Counted from the first letter of the stretch, positions 1 to 6,810 are shown. The stretch is 10,216 nt of DNA from Clostridia bacterium (GCA_900769535.1 CAAGHB010000082.1:1-10216); one strand, 5' to 3'. Notes: generated by a model not told the origin, from the sequence alone. A program made the numbers and translations.

Positions 1-515
1 AATTCCATATCGAGCATAATATCGCGCTCGGTACGGCCGGCCTCGATTCTTTCGAGAATATACGAAAAGGTGTCGTCGGTCATTTTTTGCGCGGATTTGA
101 TATATTCGAGCTCCTTTGACGTTTTTATGGCTCGCATATCCTCGGTCAATTTATCAAACTTATCGTCGGTTACAATCTCGATTCCGCTTAAAGCTGATTT
201 AAGCGCGGAAAGTCGGCTGACCGAGGTGGAATACGTTTCGATAAAAAGCGTCTTTACCCCGTTTTTTTCACAAAGCTCGCGAATTTCCTCGTCGGTACGG
301 CTGCTGAGTAAAACGGTACAGTCGGTAACGGTGTTTTTCGCCTTTTCAAAATAGCGAAAATCAATTAAAAAATACGCCTCGGTTTTTGTAATCAAAACGG
401 CACCTGCGCTCGATTCAAAACCGGTGTAATAAAATCGGTTTTTATCGCTCGAAACTAAAAATGCCGAGTCGGCGCAAAGCTCGTTTTGAACGGCCGAAAT
501 TCTTTCTCTAATCAT
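1..515 (-). CDS. Xaa-Pro peptidase (M24B), N-terminal part, runs off the window
   Basis: Reading from ATG at 515 gives 171 codons with no stop before the left edge, so the 3' end is missing. The visible part matches the creatinase N-terminal domain of M24B aminopeptidases (PepP/PepQ-like): YYTGFESSAGAVLIT at about residues 29-43, then a LIDFRY strand near 50-55. The linker motif MRAIKTSKELEYIKSAQ (127-143) and the helix starting MTDDTF (145-150) lead into the pita-bread metallopeptidase domain. The metal ligands (Asp, Asp, His, Glu, Glu) lie in the missing part and cannot be checked. The family removes N-terminal residues preceding proline in the cytoplasm, using two metal ions. The start is fixed by AGGAG at 524-528, 8 nt upstream. 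The gene has its own promoter and follows a terminator, so it is not cotranscribed with the pyk cluster. Confidence 0.88.
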   Translation of the reverse strand, partial: MIRERISAVQNELCADSAFLVSSDKNRFYYTGFESSAGAVLITKTEAYFLIDFRYFEKAKNTVTDCTVLLSSRTDEEIRELCEKNGVKTLFIETYSTSVSRLSALKSALSGIEIVTDDKFDKLTEDMRAIKTSKELEYIKSAQKMTDDTFSYILERIEAGRTERDIMLDME

Positions 516-557
516 ATACGAATCTCCTATATGAATTTGTCTGTCAAACTAATTTAT

Positions 558-586
558 ATTATAGCAAAATGTGCTCCACATTTCAA
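558..586 (-). promoter_or_regulatory. Sigma-A promoter of the Xaa-Pro peptidase gene
   Basis: On the minus strand, a -35 TTGAAA (581-586) and -10 TATAAT (558-563) are separated by exactly 17 nt. TG-C before the -10 gives an extended -10. The start of transcription would fall near 550, about 35 nt upstream of the ATG at 515. Confidence 0.75.
567..583. promoter_or_regulatory. Palindrome in promoter spacer, candidate operator
   Basis: AAATGTG-CTC-CACATTT is a perfect 7-bp inverted repeat with a 3-nt centre. It sits between the -35 and -10 of the peptidase promoter and overlaps half of the -35. This is where a dimeric repressor would block polymerase. A lone half-site, CACATTTT, occurs upstream at 623-630. 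Which protein binds is unknown. Confidence 0.4.
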
Positions 587-654
587 GTTGCTGAAAAAAT
601 TGTGTGAGCCGCCAATATTCGCCACATTTTAGCCATGTATGAATGGCAAGAAAC

Positions 655-698
655 ATATAAAAATCACCACCCGAAAAAGCAGCACTTTTTGGGTGGTG
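655..698 (-). terminator. Intrinsic terminator after the pyk/XRE operon
   Basis: CACCACCC (665-672) pairs with GGGTGGTG (691-698). The stem continues through AAAAAG/CTTTTT with one bulged G. On the minus strand it is followed by ATTTTTATATG (654-664). It lies 26 nt past the XRE stop at 724 and separates that operon from the peptidase gene. Confidence 0.8.
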
Positions 699-723
699 TT
701 GTGTATTAGTATAAGCTTTTGTG

Positions 724-966
724 TCAGTCATCTATAATATTTTCCCGGTCAAAAAGGGGAGAATCGATAAATTCGCCGATAGCGATTTCAAACCCCTCGC
801 AGACCTCGTAAATAATGCGCAGCTTTACGCTGGGAAAGGTGCAGTTGATTATTGTGCTGAGGGTGGATTGAGGAACACCGCTTTTGAGGGAAAGGGCATA
901 CTGGCTCATTCTTCTTTGTTTACAAAGCTCGGTTATTCGTTTCGAAACGGCTTCATTTAATTTCAT
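724..966 (-). CDS. Small XRE-family (Cro/CI-type) transcriptional regulator
   Basis: An 80-residue protein made almost entirely of one helix-turn-helix domain. MKLNEAVSKRITELCKQRR forms the first helix, MSQYALSLKSG (about 20-30) helix 2, and VPQSTLSTIIN (31-41) the recognition helix. The tail ends FDRENIIDD. Its size and the ending GEFIDSPLFD are typical of compact XRE regulators common in Clostridia. No sensor or oligomerisation domain follows, so any ligand is unknown. ATG at 966 begins 6 nt after the pyk stop. An in-frame TTG at 975 overlaps that stop (TTGA) and is closer to the GAGG near 980, so the start is uncertain by three codons. Either way the gene is probably translationally coupled to pyk. 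Its target could be this operon or the next promoter (558-586), but nothing in the sequence proves this. Confidence 0.85.
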   Translation of the reverse strand: MKLNEAVSKRITELCKQRRMSQYALSLKSGVPQSTLSTIINCTFPSVKLRIIYEVCEGFEIAIGEFIDSPLFDRENIIDD

Positions 967-971
967 ATAAA

Positions 972-2384
972 TCAAATAACCTCTACCTTTATCAAATTGG
1001 TATTACCCGATTCGCCGGTTGTAACGCCGCCGGTGATAACGATTTTGTCCTCTTTTTTGAGCAAAAGCTCCTTTTCCGCAATCTTTTTCGCGGTGTAGAA
1101 AAGGACGTCGGTGGAGCTGAACTTTTCACACATGGCGGGGATAACGCCCCACGAAAGAGCCAGCTTGCGCCAGGTCGTTTCGTCGGTGGTGAGCCCGATT
1201 ATATCAACTGGTGAGCGGAATCGCGAAACCATTCGCGCCGTCATACCCGAAAGTGAGCAGGCGACGATGGCAACTGCATCGATGTCGATTGCCATTCCGC
1301 AGGTAGCGTGAGAAATCGCGTCAACCGTGTTTCGCGTTTCGAATTCGGCGTTGTGAAAGCGCTTTTTATAATTGATGTTGCGCTCGGTGGTTTCGGCGAT
1401 TTTTGCCATCGATTCAACCGACTGAACGGGATATTTTCCGGCTGCCGTTTCGCCCGAAAGCATAATTGCGCTTGTCCCGTCGTAAACGGCGTTTGCAACG
1501 TCGGAAATTTCGGCACGTGTCGGTCTTGGATTGTGAATCATCGATTCGAGCATTTCGGTAGCGGTAATAACCCTTTTTCCGAGCATACGGCATTTTGTAA
1601 TGAGTTTTTTCTGAATAGCGGGGAGCATTTCGTAGGCGATTTCTACGCCCATGTCACCTCTTGCTACCATTATTCCGTCGCAGTGCTTGCATATTTCTTC
1701 AATGTTGTCAAAGCCCGACTGATTCTCAATTTTTGCAATCAGCTCGATTTCGTTTGCGCCGAGTGTTTCAAGAAACTCGTGAACGTCGATTAGGTCCTGC
1801 TTGTCCGAAACGAATGAGCAGGCGATGAAATCCACTCCGTTTTCGATACCGAAGCGAATATCCTCTTTATCCTGGTCGGAAAGATATTTTTGCTTCATCA
1901 CTTTGCCGGGAAAGCTCATACTCTTTCTGTCCGAAAGCTCTCCGCCGCAAACTACGGTTGTGTGAATATTAGCGCCGTCAACCTCGGTCACTTCAAAGGA
2001 AAGAAGTCCGTTATTTAGCAGTATCGTGTCACCTGGCGAAAGGTCGTCGGTGAGCTTTTCGTAGCTGACCGAAACCCTTTTTTCGTTGCCGATAATATTC
2101 TCGGTCGTAAAGGTGAAGCTGTCGCCGTCGTTTAGCATAACGCGGCCCTTTTCAAAGGTTTTGATTCGGTATTCGGGTCCCTTTGTGTCGAGCATAATCG
2201 CAATCGGCAAATTGAGGTCCTGACGCACCTTTTTAATAAGGTCAATGCGTCTTTTGTGGTCCTCGTGGGTGTTGTGTGAAAAGTTGAGTCGGGCAACGTT
2301 CATTCCCGCTTTGCATAGTCCGATGAGGGTTTCTTCGTTGTCGCTTGCGGGACCGATGGTGCAAACAATTTTCGTCTTTCGCAT
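972..2384 (-). CDS. pyk: Pyruvate kinase
   Basis: A 470-residue protein of full family length. It catalyses the last glycolytic step in the cytoplasm: phosphoenolpyruvate plus ADP gives pyruvate plus ATP. Visible motifs are KIVCTIGPAS (5-14), the NFSHN loop (34-38), TKGPEYR (67-73), the active-site signature LIAKIENQSGF with Lys218 and Glu220, the metal ligand Asp244 in ARGDMG, and TATEMLESM (274-282). The B domain spans about 70-168 and the C-terminal allosteric domain about 345-470. Glu71 in TKGPE matches the K+-dependent class of pyruvate kinases. The extra C-terminal PEP-utiliser-like domain of Bacillus enzymes is absent. GGAGG at 2389-2393, 4 nt before ATG, fixes the start. The gene lies 42 nt after the 7TM-LuxR gene and just before the XRE gene, suggesting one operon. 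A lone TATAAT (2406-2411) in the gap lacks a good -35. Confidence 0.97.
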   Translation of the reverse strand: MRKTKIVCTIGPASDNEETLIGLCKAGMNVARLNFSHNTHEDHKRRIDLIKKVRQDLNLPIAIMLDTKGPEYRIKTFEKGRVMLNDGDSFTFTTENIIGNEKRVSVSYEKLTDDLSPGDTILLNNGLLSFEVTEVDGANIHTTVVCGGELSDRKSMSFPGKVMKQKYLSDQDKEDIRFGIENGVDFIACSFVSDKQDLIDVHEFLETLGANEIELIAKIENQSGFDNIEEICKHCDGIMVARGDMGVEIAYEMLPAIQKKLITKCRMLGKRVITATEMLESMIHNPRPTRAEISDVANAVYDGTSAIMLSGETAAGKYPVQSVESMAKIAETTERNINYKKRFHNAEFETRNTVDAISHATCGMAIDIDAVAIVACSLSGMTARMVSRFRSPVDIIGLTTDETTWRKLALSWGVIPAMCEKFSSTDVLFYTAKKIAEKELLLKKEDKIVITGGVTTGESGNTNLIKVEVI

Positions 2385-2426
2385 ATTGCCTCCAAAAAAA
2401 GTCGTATTATACGGATTTTATGTTTT

Positions 2427-3530
2427 TTAGCCGTTTTTATTCGTCTTGTCGAGCATTTTCAGTATTTTAGACATTTGGACAAGCTGCTTTCTCGACGAAA
2501 CGCCCAGCTTGCCGTAAATGTTTTTGTTATGATATTTGAGTGTATTTTCCGTTATATCAAGAATGGAAAGAATATCCTTTGTACTTTTTCCTTCGACGTA
2601 GTAGCCGTAAACCGTTTTTTCGGTTTGGGTGAGGGAATCGAGTCCCGAAACGAAAAGGTCGTATTGCGCCTTGAATTCGTCCGAAAGCAAAAGCGGCTGT
2701 TGCTCGCCGTTTTTTGCCTCGTTTTCTTTTATCAGTTGGCTCAGCTGTTCGCTTGTGACCTGTTTTGAAATTGTGATTCGTCTTTCGCTTTCTTGGAGCA
2801 GCATATACAGTCCGAGCAGGAAAAGCTCGCTTATTATATATGAAATCGATAAAATCTCGAATTGGATTTGAACCAGCTGCTCGATAAACCATACGCCGAT
2901 GTTTACAAAAACGGCAAATGCTAAAATTATCGAGTGAACGGGCGAATCGAGCTTCTTTTTGCTAATGGCGTAGCTGATTGTGCCGACCATTACGCCGAAA
3001 TATGAGAGCAGATAGAATAGATAAACGGGGTGCAAGGGGCCGTAAACCTTATTGAGTATGGTGATTCCGTCGACCTTTTCAATCCAAACTTGTTTGTAAT
3101 AAACGTCCAGTATTCCGCCACTTGCCGCCAGCATAAAAACGGCAACTCCCAACGAAAAGAGAAAAATCGGAACCCATTTTTTATATTCGAGCTTTGTTAC
3201 TTTAAGTATAACCATCATCACCGACATCGGTAAAAACACCGAGCCGAGATAGGCAAGTCGGTTGGCCATAAGTGCGCTTTCGACCGAGGAAGAAACGGAT
3301 AGCCAATAATAGCCGAAATTGACGACCGAAACAGATGAAAAGAGAAAAACGAGCCATTTTTCCTTTTTATGAACGAGTAGGCAGTAGCCGATAAGCAACA
3401 CGAGAGCAAGGACTGCTGCGGCACAGTATACTATGACCAAACTTGCCGTTTTCTCTCCCACGGCGGCACAGCCGGAAAGAGAAACAGCCGCAATAATCAT
3501 AGCCGTTATATTAAAAATAAATTTTTTCAT
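2427..3530 (-). CDS. 7TM membrane receptor with LuxR-type DNA-binding domain
   Basis: The protein has 367 residues from ATG at 3530. I prefer this to a longer reading from TTG 3548, because the GGGAGG ribosome binding site (about 3541-3546) would lie inside that extension. In order: a signal-like segment with lipobox LSGC (Cys21); seven hydrophobic segments at roughly 30-53, 59-79, 86-110, 119-140, 168-190, 199-220 and 224-245; a polar, probably coiled linker (about 246-290); and a LuxR/GerE HTH (about 299-352), with LTQTEKTVYGYY and STKDILSILDITENTLKYH. The membrane part resembles the 7TM region found at the N-terminus of some histidine kinases. No kinase, ATPase or receiver domain is present, so it looks like a one-component sensor that binds DNA from the membrane. 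Ligand and targets are unknown. It precedes pyk by 42 nt and may control carbon flux genes, but that is inference. Confidence 0.85.
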   Translation of the reverse strand: MKKFIFNITAMIIAAVSLSGCAAVGEKTASLVIVYCAAAVLALVLLIGYCLLVHKKEKWLVFLFSSVSVVNFGYYWLSVSSSVESALMANRLAYLGSVFLPMSVMMVILKVTKLEYKKWVPIFLFSLGVAVFMLAASGGILDVYYKQVWIEKVDGITILNKVYGPLHPVYLFYLLSYFGVMVGTISYAISKKKLDSPVHSIILAFAVFVNIGVWFIEQLVQIQFEILSISYIISELFLLGLYMLLQESERRITISKQVTSEQLSQLIKENEAKNGEQQPLLLSDEFKAQYDLFVSGLDSLTQTEKTVYGYYVEGKSTKDILSILDITENTLKYHNKNIYGKLGVSSRKQLVQMSKILKMLDKTNKNG

Positions 3531-3607
3531 ATCCAAAAATCCTCCCAAGTCGAAACGGTGTCAGAAAAAGACAATCGACTACCTCAGATAAATGCGTCAA
3601 AGTCAAC

Positions 3608-3649
3608 AAAAAACATCCCTTCCCACCCTTTTTTGTGAAAAAGTGTGGG
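3608..3649 (-). promoter_or_regulatory. Terminator-like hairpin in the leader of the 7TM-LuxR gene
   Basis: Positions 3622-3649 form a 12-bp stem with one C.T mismatch and a TGTG loop (CCCAC.CTTTTT pairing with AAAAAG.GTGGG). On the minus strand a TTTTTT run (3608-3613) follows after 8 nt. The hairpin lies between the likely promoter (3727-3755) and the ATG at 3530, as an attenuator would. The 8-nt gap is long for a simple terminator. Confidence 0.4.
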
Positions 3650-3726
3650 GTGCTGTGAATAAATAATTCGTATAATTGTTGTAACGGAAGGGGACAAAAT
3701 CGGTTTCGTTAGCCGCAGATTGAACC

Positions 3727-3755
3727 GTTATACCCCATCAAAAACAGCCATTCAA
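3727..3755 (-). promoter_or_regulatory. Probable promoter of the 7TM-LuxR/pyk/XRE operon
   Basis: On the minus strand, -35 TTGAAT (3750-3755), a 17-nt spacer and -10 TATAAC (3727-3732). The leader to the ATG at 3530 would be about 190 nt. A weaker alternative, TTGTCC-N17-TATACG, lies downstream on the same strand near 3665-3700. Confidence 0.5.
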
Positions 3756-3862
3756 TCGGTATATTTTATATTTATTTAATTTTACCATATCTTCTCATCT
3801 CGGTCAAGGTGTCGAGAAGTCATTCAGCGGCGTATAAAAAAAGCAGGAGGAATTACTTTATT

Positions 3863-4828
3863 ATGAAAAAGCTTGTAACTGCCATAATTCTCGTTTTGTT
3901 CATTTCAGCTATTGTTATTCCGGCTCATGCGGCAGGTCAGCCGACCGTCACATTACAGCCCCAGAGTCCGAACTACCCCGAATATAGCTGTGCGGTGTAC
4001 TCGGTAAAGGCGGAGGGAAGCAATCTCAGCGCAACGTGGTATCTTGAATATAACGGAAAAACCTATAATACGTCAAAGACCGTTGAGGGAATTCAGCCGT
4101 GGGAGGCGTACGCAGGCGAAACCTATGGCGCAACCCGTGACAAAAACACCTTTTATTTCTCCTTTAACGGAATCGAAAAGGAACTTGACGGAGCGCGACT
4201 TTATTGCGTTATTGAGGATGGACATTACGACGTAAAGAGCTCTGTTGCTCAGGTCAGCGTTGTGGCTGAGTCGGAGGGAATGCCGCCCGAAATTACCGTA
4301 CCTGCCTCTGTCACCGCTAAAAAAGGCGAATCGGCTGAAATTCGTTGCATAGCCAAGGCGCCTGACGGAGAGCAGCTTACATACCATTGGTACGAAACCT
4401 CAACGGGAAAACTTTCCGATATAAAGGCGCTCCCTGACGAAAGTGAATACAGCGATTATATCACCTGCGACACGGGCAGGGTTGGCACTCGTTACTACGT
4501 ATGTATGGTAAAAGCGTCGGGAGGCGGCGCCACGTATTCGAGCGTGGTACCCGTCATCGTAACCGACAAAAAGGATACCTCCTCCGTTTCAGAAAAGGAC
4601 GAAAGTAAAATCGTATCGGCCGAGCAAAATTCGGATGAAAGCATAACCTCAACCGAGTCGGAGGTGTCCACCGAGTTGACTGCTTCTAACCAGCCGACCG
4701 AGTCCGGTTTGTCAAACGGTGACAACGGCGGCGATTCGGTAAAGACGTTGCTGATAGTTGTAATTTGCCTTCTCATAGCGGCTATCACCGTTGGCATTAT
4801 CGTTATTATCAATATGAAAAAGAAATAA
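3863..4828 (+). CDS. Secreted, membrane-anchored protein with two Ig-like domains
   Basis: The protein has 321 residues from ATG 3863, chosen because AGGAGG (3845-3850) precedes it by 12 nt and a signal peptide starts there; the frame also stays open upstream to 3809. Residues 1-23 are a signal peptide ending AHA. Two beta-rich domains follow (about 27-134 and 141-234). Each shows the Cys-Trp-Cys pattern of immunoglobulin folds: Cys43, Trp59 and Cys115, with the LYC strand; then Cys162, Trp176 and Cys214, with the YYVC strand. An extra Cys202 is present. A Ser/Thr/Glu/Asp-rich stalk (about 236-292) leads to a single membrane helix (294-316) and a short MKKK tail inside the cell. There is no LPxTG sorting signal. 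The layout suggests a surface receptor or adhesin displayed on a stalk; the ligand is unknown. It is divergent from the 7TM-LuxR gene, and no clear promoter was found for it. Confidence 0.83.
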   Translation: MKKLVTAIILVLFISAIVIPAHAAGQPTVTLQPQSPNYPEYSCAVYSVKAEGSNLSATWYLEYNGKTYNTSKTVEGIQPWEAYAGETYGATRDKNTFYFSFNGIEKELDGARLYCVIEDGHYDVKSSVAQVSVVAESEGMPPEITVPASVTAKKGESAEIRCIAKAPDGEQLTYHWYETSTGKLSDIKALPDESEYSDYITCDTGRVGTRYYVCMVKASGGGATYSSVVPVIVTDKKDTSSVSEKDESKIVSAEQNSDESITSTESEVSTELTASNQPTESGLSNGDNGGDSVKTLLIVVICLLIAAITVGIIVIINMKKK

Positions 4829-4840
4829 ACCTCGCTGAAT

Positions 4841-4877
4841 AAAAAAAAGACGGAGAAAATACTCTCCGTCCTTTTTT
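4841..4877. terminator. Bidirectional intrinsic terminator
   Basis: GACGGAGA (4849-4856) pairs with TCTCCGTC (4863-4870) around a 6-nt loop. It is flanked by eight A residues on the left and CTTTTTT on the right, so it can stop transcription on both strands. It separates the convergent Ig-like and phosphatase genes. Confidence 0.88.
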
Positions 4878-4880
4878 GTG

Positions 4881-5351
4881 TTATTTGGTTTTCATCAGAT
4901 AATCAAGCAAACTCTTGCACCCGTCGAAAATATCGCGGTATGTAACGTCGAAATCGCCGGTGTACCACGGGTCAGCGACGTCGCCGCCTTTTTCGGTGAA
5001 GCTCATCAATTTTTTGATTTTATTTTGCTTGTCCTCGCCGAGCATTCTTAAAATATTGCGCAGGTTATTCGAGTCCATCACGACCAGCAAATCGTAGTTG
5101 TCATAGTCGGACGGTTTTATCTGAACGGCTCGTTTTCCGTCGCAGGAAAGACCGTGTTTTTCAAGTTCTCTGCGGGCAGGGGGATAAACGGGATTACCCA
5201 CTCCGCCGTATATTTCCTCGGTGCTTGTGGCGCATGACGAAATGAAAAATTCGCTTGACAGCCCCGCTTTTTCGACCATATCCTTGAATATAAATTCCGC
5301 CATCGGCGAACGGCAAATATTTCCGTGACAGACGAACATAATTTTAGTCAT
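4881..5351 (-). CDS. Low-molecular-weight protein tyrosine phosphatase
   Basis: A 156-residue cytoplasmic enzyme of normal family length. The P-loop VCHGNICRS carries the nucleophile Cys8 and Arg14 (C-X5-R). The general acid Asp127 lies in DPWYTGDF (127-134), the usual family signature. It hydrolyses phosphotyrosine, and in some bacteria phosphoarginine or phospho-sugars. Neither an arginine kinase (mcsB) nor a tyrosine kinase lies nearby, so the substrate cannot be told from context. The start at 5351 is supported by GAGG 7 nt upstream. It is a single-gene unit with its own promoter and a shared bidirectional terminator. Confidence 0.93.
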   Translation of the reverse strand: MTKIMFVCHGNICRSPMAEFIFKDMVEKAGLSSEFFISSCATSTEEIYGGVGNPVYPPARRELEKHGLSCDGKRAVQIKPSDYDNYDLLVVMDSNNLRNILRMLGEDKQNKIKKLMSFTEKGGDVADPWYTGDFDVTYRDIFDGCKSLLDYLMKTK

Positions 5352-5378
5352 AGTATGACCTCGCTTTCGTTGAAGTGT

Positions 5379-5407
5379 ATTATATCACAGTATTCGATGT
5401 GAGTAAA
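5379..5407 (-). promoter_or_regulatory. Promoter of the phosphatase gene
   Basis: On the minus strand, -35 TTTACT (5402-5407), a 17-nt spacer and -10 TATAAT (5379-5384). TG-A before the -10 gives an extended -10 (TGTGATATAAT). The leader is about 20 nt. Confidence 0.65.
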
Positions 5408-5540
5408 CCCCGCCTTGCATTTAACCCAAACTCCGTATTTAACGTTTTTGTAATTTTGTTATAATGAAAGTTAAAAGAAACCTTCTTACGCAAAAAAGGC
5501 GGCAAAATTCTGCGCGATGGCGGTCGGAAGGATAATTTAA

Positions 5541-5587
5541 TCAATAAACAAAAAATATCGACGGAAGGGTTATGCCCTTCCGTCGAT
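5541..5587 (-). terminator. Intrinsic terminator of the CofE-like gene
   Basis: A perfect 13-bp stem (5557-5569 with 5575-5587, ATCGACGGAAGGG and its complement) with a TTATG loop. On the minus strand ATTTTTTGTTTATTG follows. It lies 24 nt past the stop at 5611. The plus-strand side (ATTTGTTGCATTTTT) is also T-rich, so it may work weakly in that direction. Confidence 0.88.
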
Positions 5588-5610
5588 TTGTTGCATTTTT
5601 ATTCTGTTTA

Positions 5611-6810
5611 TCAGGTTGTATAGTTGTCAAAATAACCCTGAACGAGAACGACGGGTGTACCCTTGTCTCCCGAACCGCTTGTGAGGTCGCAGAGCGAACC
5701 GATAAGGTCGGTCAGCTGACGGGGAGTAGTTCCCTGAGAAGCCATCTTTCCTACAAGGTTATCGTCCTTTGCCTTAATGCTTTCGGAAATGGCCTTTTTA
5801 AGCTCTTCGCCCGATAAATCCTTGTAATCGTTGTCGGCAAGGTATTTAAGTTTAAGCTCGTTTGGCGTTCCTACGAGGCCGTCGGTAAATGCGGGAGAAA
5901 CAACCGGGTCGGCAAGCTCCCAAATCTTACCCTTCGGGTCCTTGAAAGCGCCGTCGCCGTAAACCATAACCTCAACGTGCTTTCCCGTTGCTTCCAAAAC
6001 GCGCTTTTGAACGTCGAGAACAAAGGGCTGACAGTTATGGGGAAAGAGCTTTATGCTTTCTTCGGTCGATTTATTCGAGCCGAGGAGTCCGTAATTTTCG
6101 TTAAAGCCGCTTCCGTCAACCGAAGCGTTGAGAATATCGTCAAGACCGCAAACAGTCTTTGCTCCTGCGGCCTTTAAAATGCGCTTTGTACGTGCTCTGG
6201 TGTGAATATCGCAGGTGAGGACGGTGTCGGTGTAGTCGAGGATTGCCTTCGGCTGATTTGCGAAAATAATTTCTACGTCGGCGCCGCATTCACGGATAAG
6301 GTTTCCGTAATATTCAACGTAGTCAACGCCGGTGAATTCGTGAGCATTTTTTCCGAAAAGCTCGCGGTAGCGTTCGAGTGTGAGAACGTCGGAATAGGGA
6401 TTTACCCCTGCTTCGTCGAGCTTATCCAAGCTGACGAGCTCGTTTCCAACCTCGTCGGAGGGATATGAAAGCATGAGTACAATCTTTTTCGCAGCCATGG
6501 CGATACCGCGCAGGCAGATTGCAAAGCGGTTACGCGAAAGAATGGGAAAAATAACGCCGATAGTTTCGCCGCCGAGCTTATTTTTAACGTCGGTTGCAAT
6601 AGCGTTTACCGAGGCGTAGTTACCTTGTGCACGTGCAACGATTGATTCGGTGACCGAAATAACGTCGCGGTCGCGAATTTCGAATCCTTCGTATTCGGCA
6701 GCTTCAAGAACGCTGTCTGCAACTATTTTTGCGAGGTTGTCACCCTCGCGGATAATGGGGCAGCGGATACCGCGTGAAACGGTACCAACTCTTCTGTTGC
6801 TGTTTTCCAT
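5611..6810 (-). CDS. CofE-like protein (coenzyme F420-0:L-glutamate ligase family)
   Basis: A 399-residue soluble protein. The N-terminal part resembles the F420 gamma-glutamyl ligase fold: GIRCPIIREGDNLAKIV (14-30) with the GDNL motif, then DVISVTESIVARAQGN (49-64), the counterpart of the DV..VaqKivSKaeG segment of CofE. Later conserved-looking blocks are VMVYGDGAFKDP (281-292) and DPVVSPAFTDGLVGTPNELK (301-320). CofE adds L-glutamate to F420-0 with GTP and is usually about 250 residues; this form is about 150 longer and divergent. No other F420 gene is in the window, and gut-type Clostridia are not known for F420. To my knowledge a chlamydial relative acts on folate, so another gamma-glutamylation is plausible. 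AAAGGA at 6822-6827 supports the start, 11 nt away. It is a single-gene unit with its own promoter and terminator. Family assignment is fairly sure; the substrate is not. Confidence 0.7.
   Translation of the reverse strand: MENSNRRVGTVSRGIRCPIIREGDNLAKIVADSVLEAAEYEGFEIRDRDVISVTESIVARAQGNYASVNAIATDVKNKLGGETIGVIFPILSRNRFAICLRGIAMAAKKIVLMLSYPSDEVGNELVSLDKLDEAGVNPYSDVLTLERYRELFGKNAHEFTGVDYVEYYGNLIRECGADVEIIFANQPKAILDYTDTVLTCDIHTRARTKRILKAAGAKTVCGLDDILNASVDGSGFNENYGLLGSNKSTEESIKLFPHNCQPFVLDVQKRVLEATGKHVEVMVYGDGAFKDPKGKIWELADPVVSPAFTDGLVGTPNELKLKYLADNDYKDLSGEELKKAISESIKAKDDNLVGKMASQGTTPRQLTDLIGSLCDLTSGSGDKGTPVVLVQGYFDNYTT

Noticed and set aside
70..354. Plus-strand open frame opposite the Xaa-Pro peptidase
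   Set aside because: The minus-strand reading gives a recognisable creatinase N-terminal domain with promoter and ribosome binding site.
966..975. TTG start at 975 for the XRE regulator
   Set aside because: It is possible and better spaced from GAGG, but ATG 966 matches the usual MKLNEAVSKRI start of this family; kept as an alternative in the entry.
1308..1793. Plus-strand open frame (161 codons) opposite pyk
   Set aside because: Antisense to the conserved core of pyruvate kinase and low-complexity in character; a shadow frame.
3671..3676. Perfect TATAAT on the plus strand upstream of the Ig-like gene
   Set aside because: There is no -35 at a workable distance and no TG extension, and it is almost 190 nt from the gene start; too weak to call a promoter.
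5464..5535. A 23-codon plus-strand frame starting at ATG 5464
   Set aside because: It has no ribosome binding site, and its ATG overlaps the -10 box that would have to drive it.
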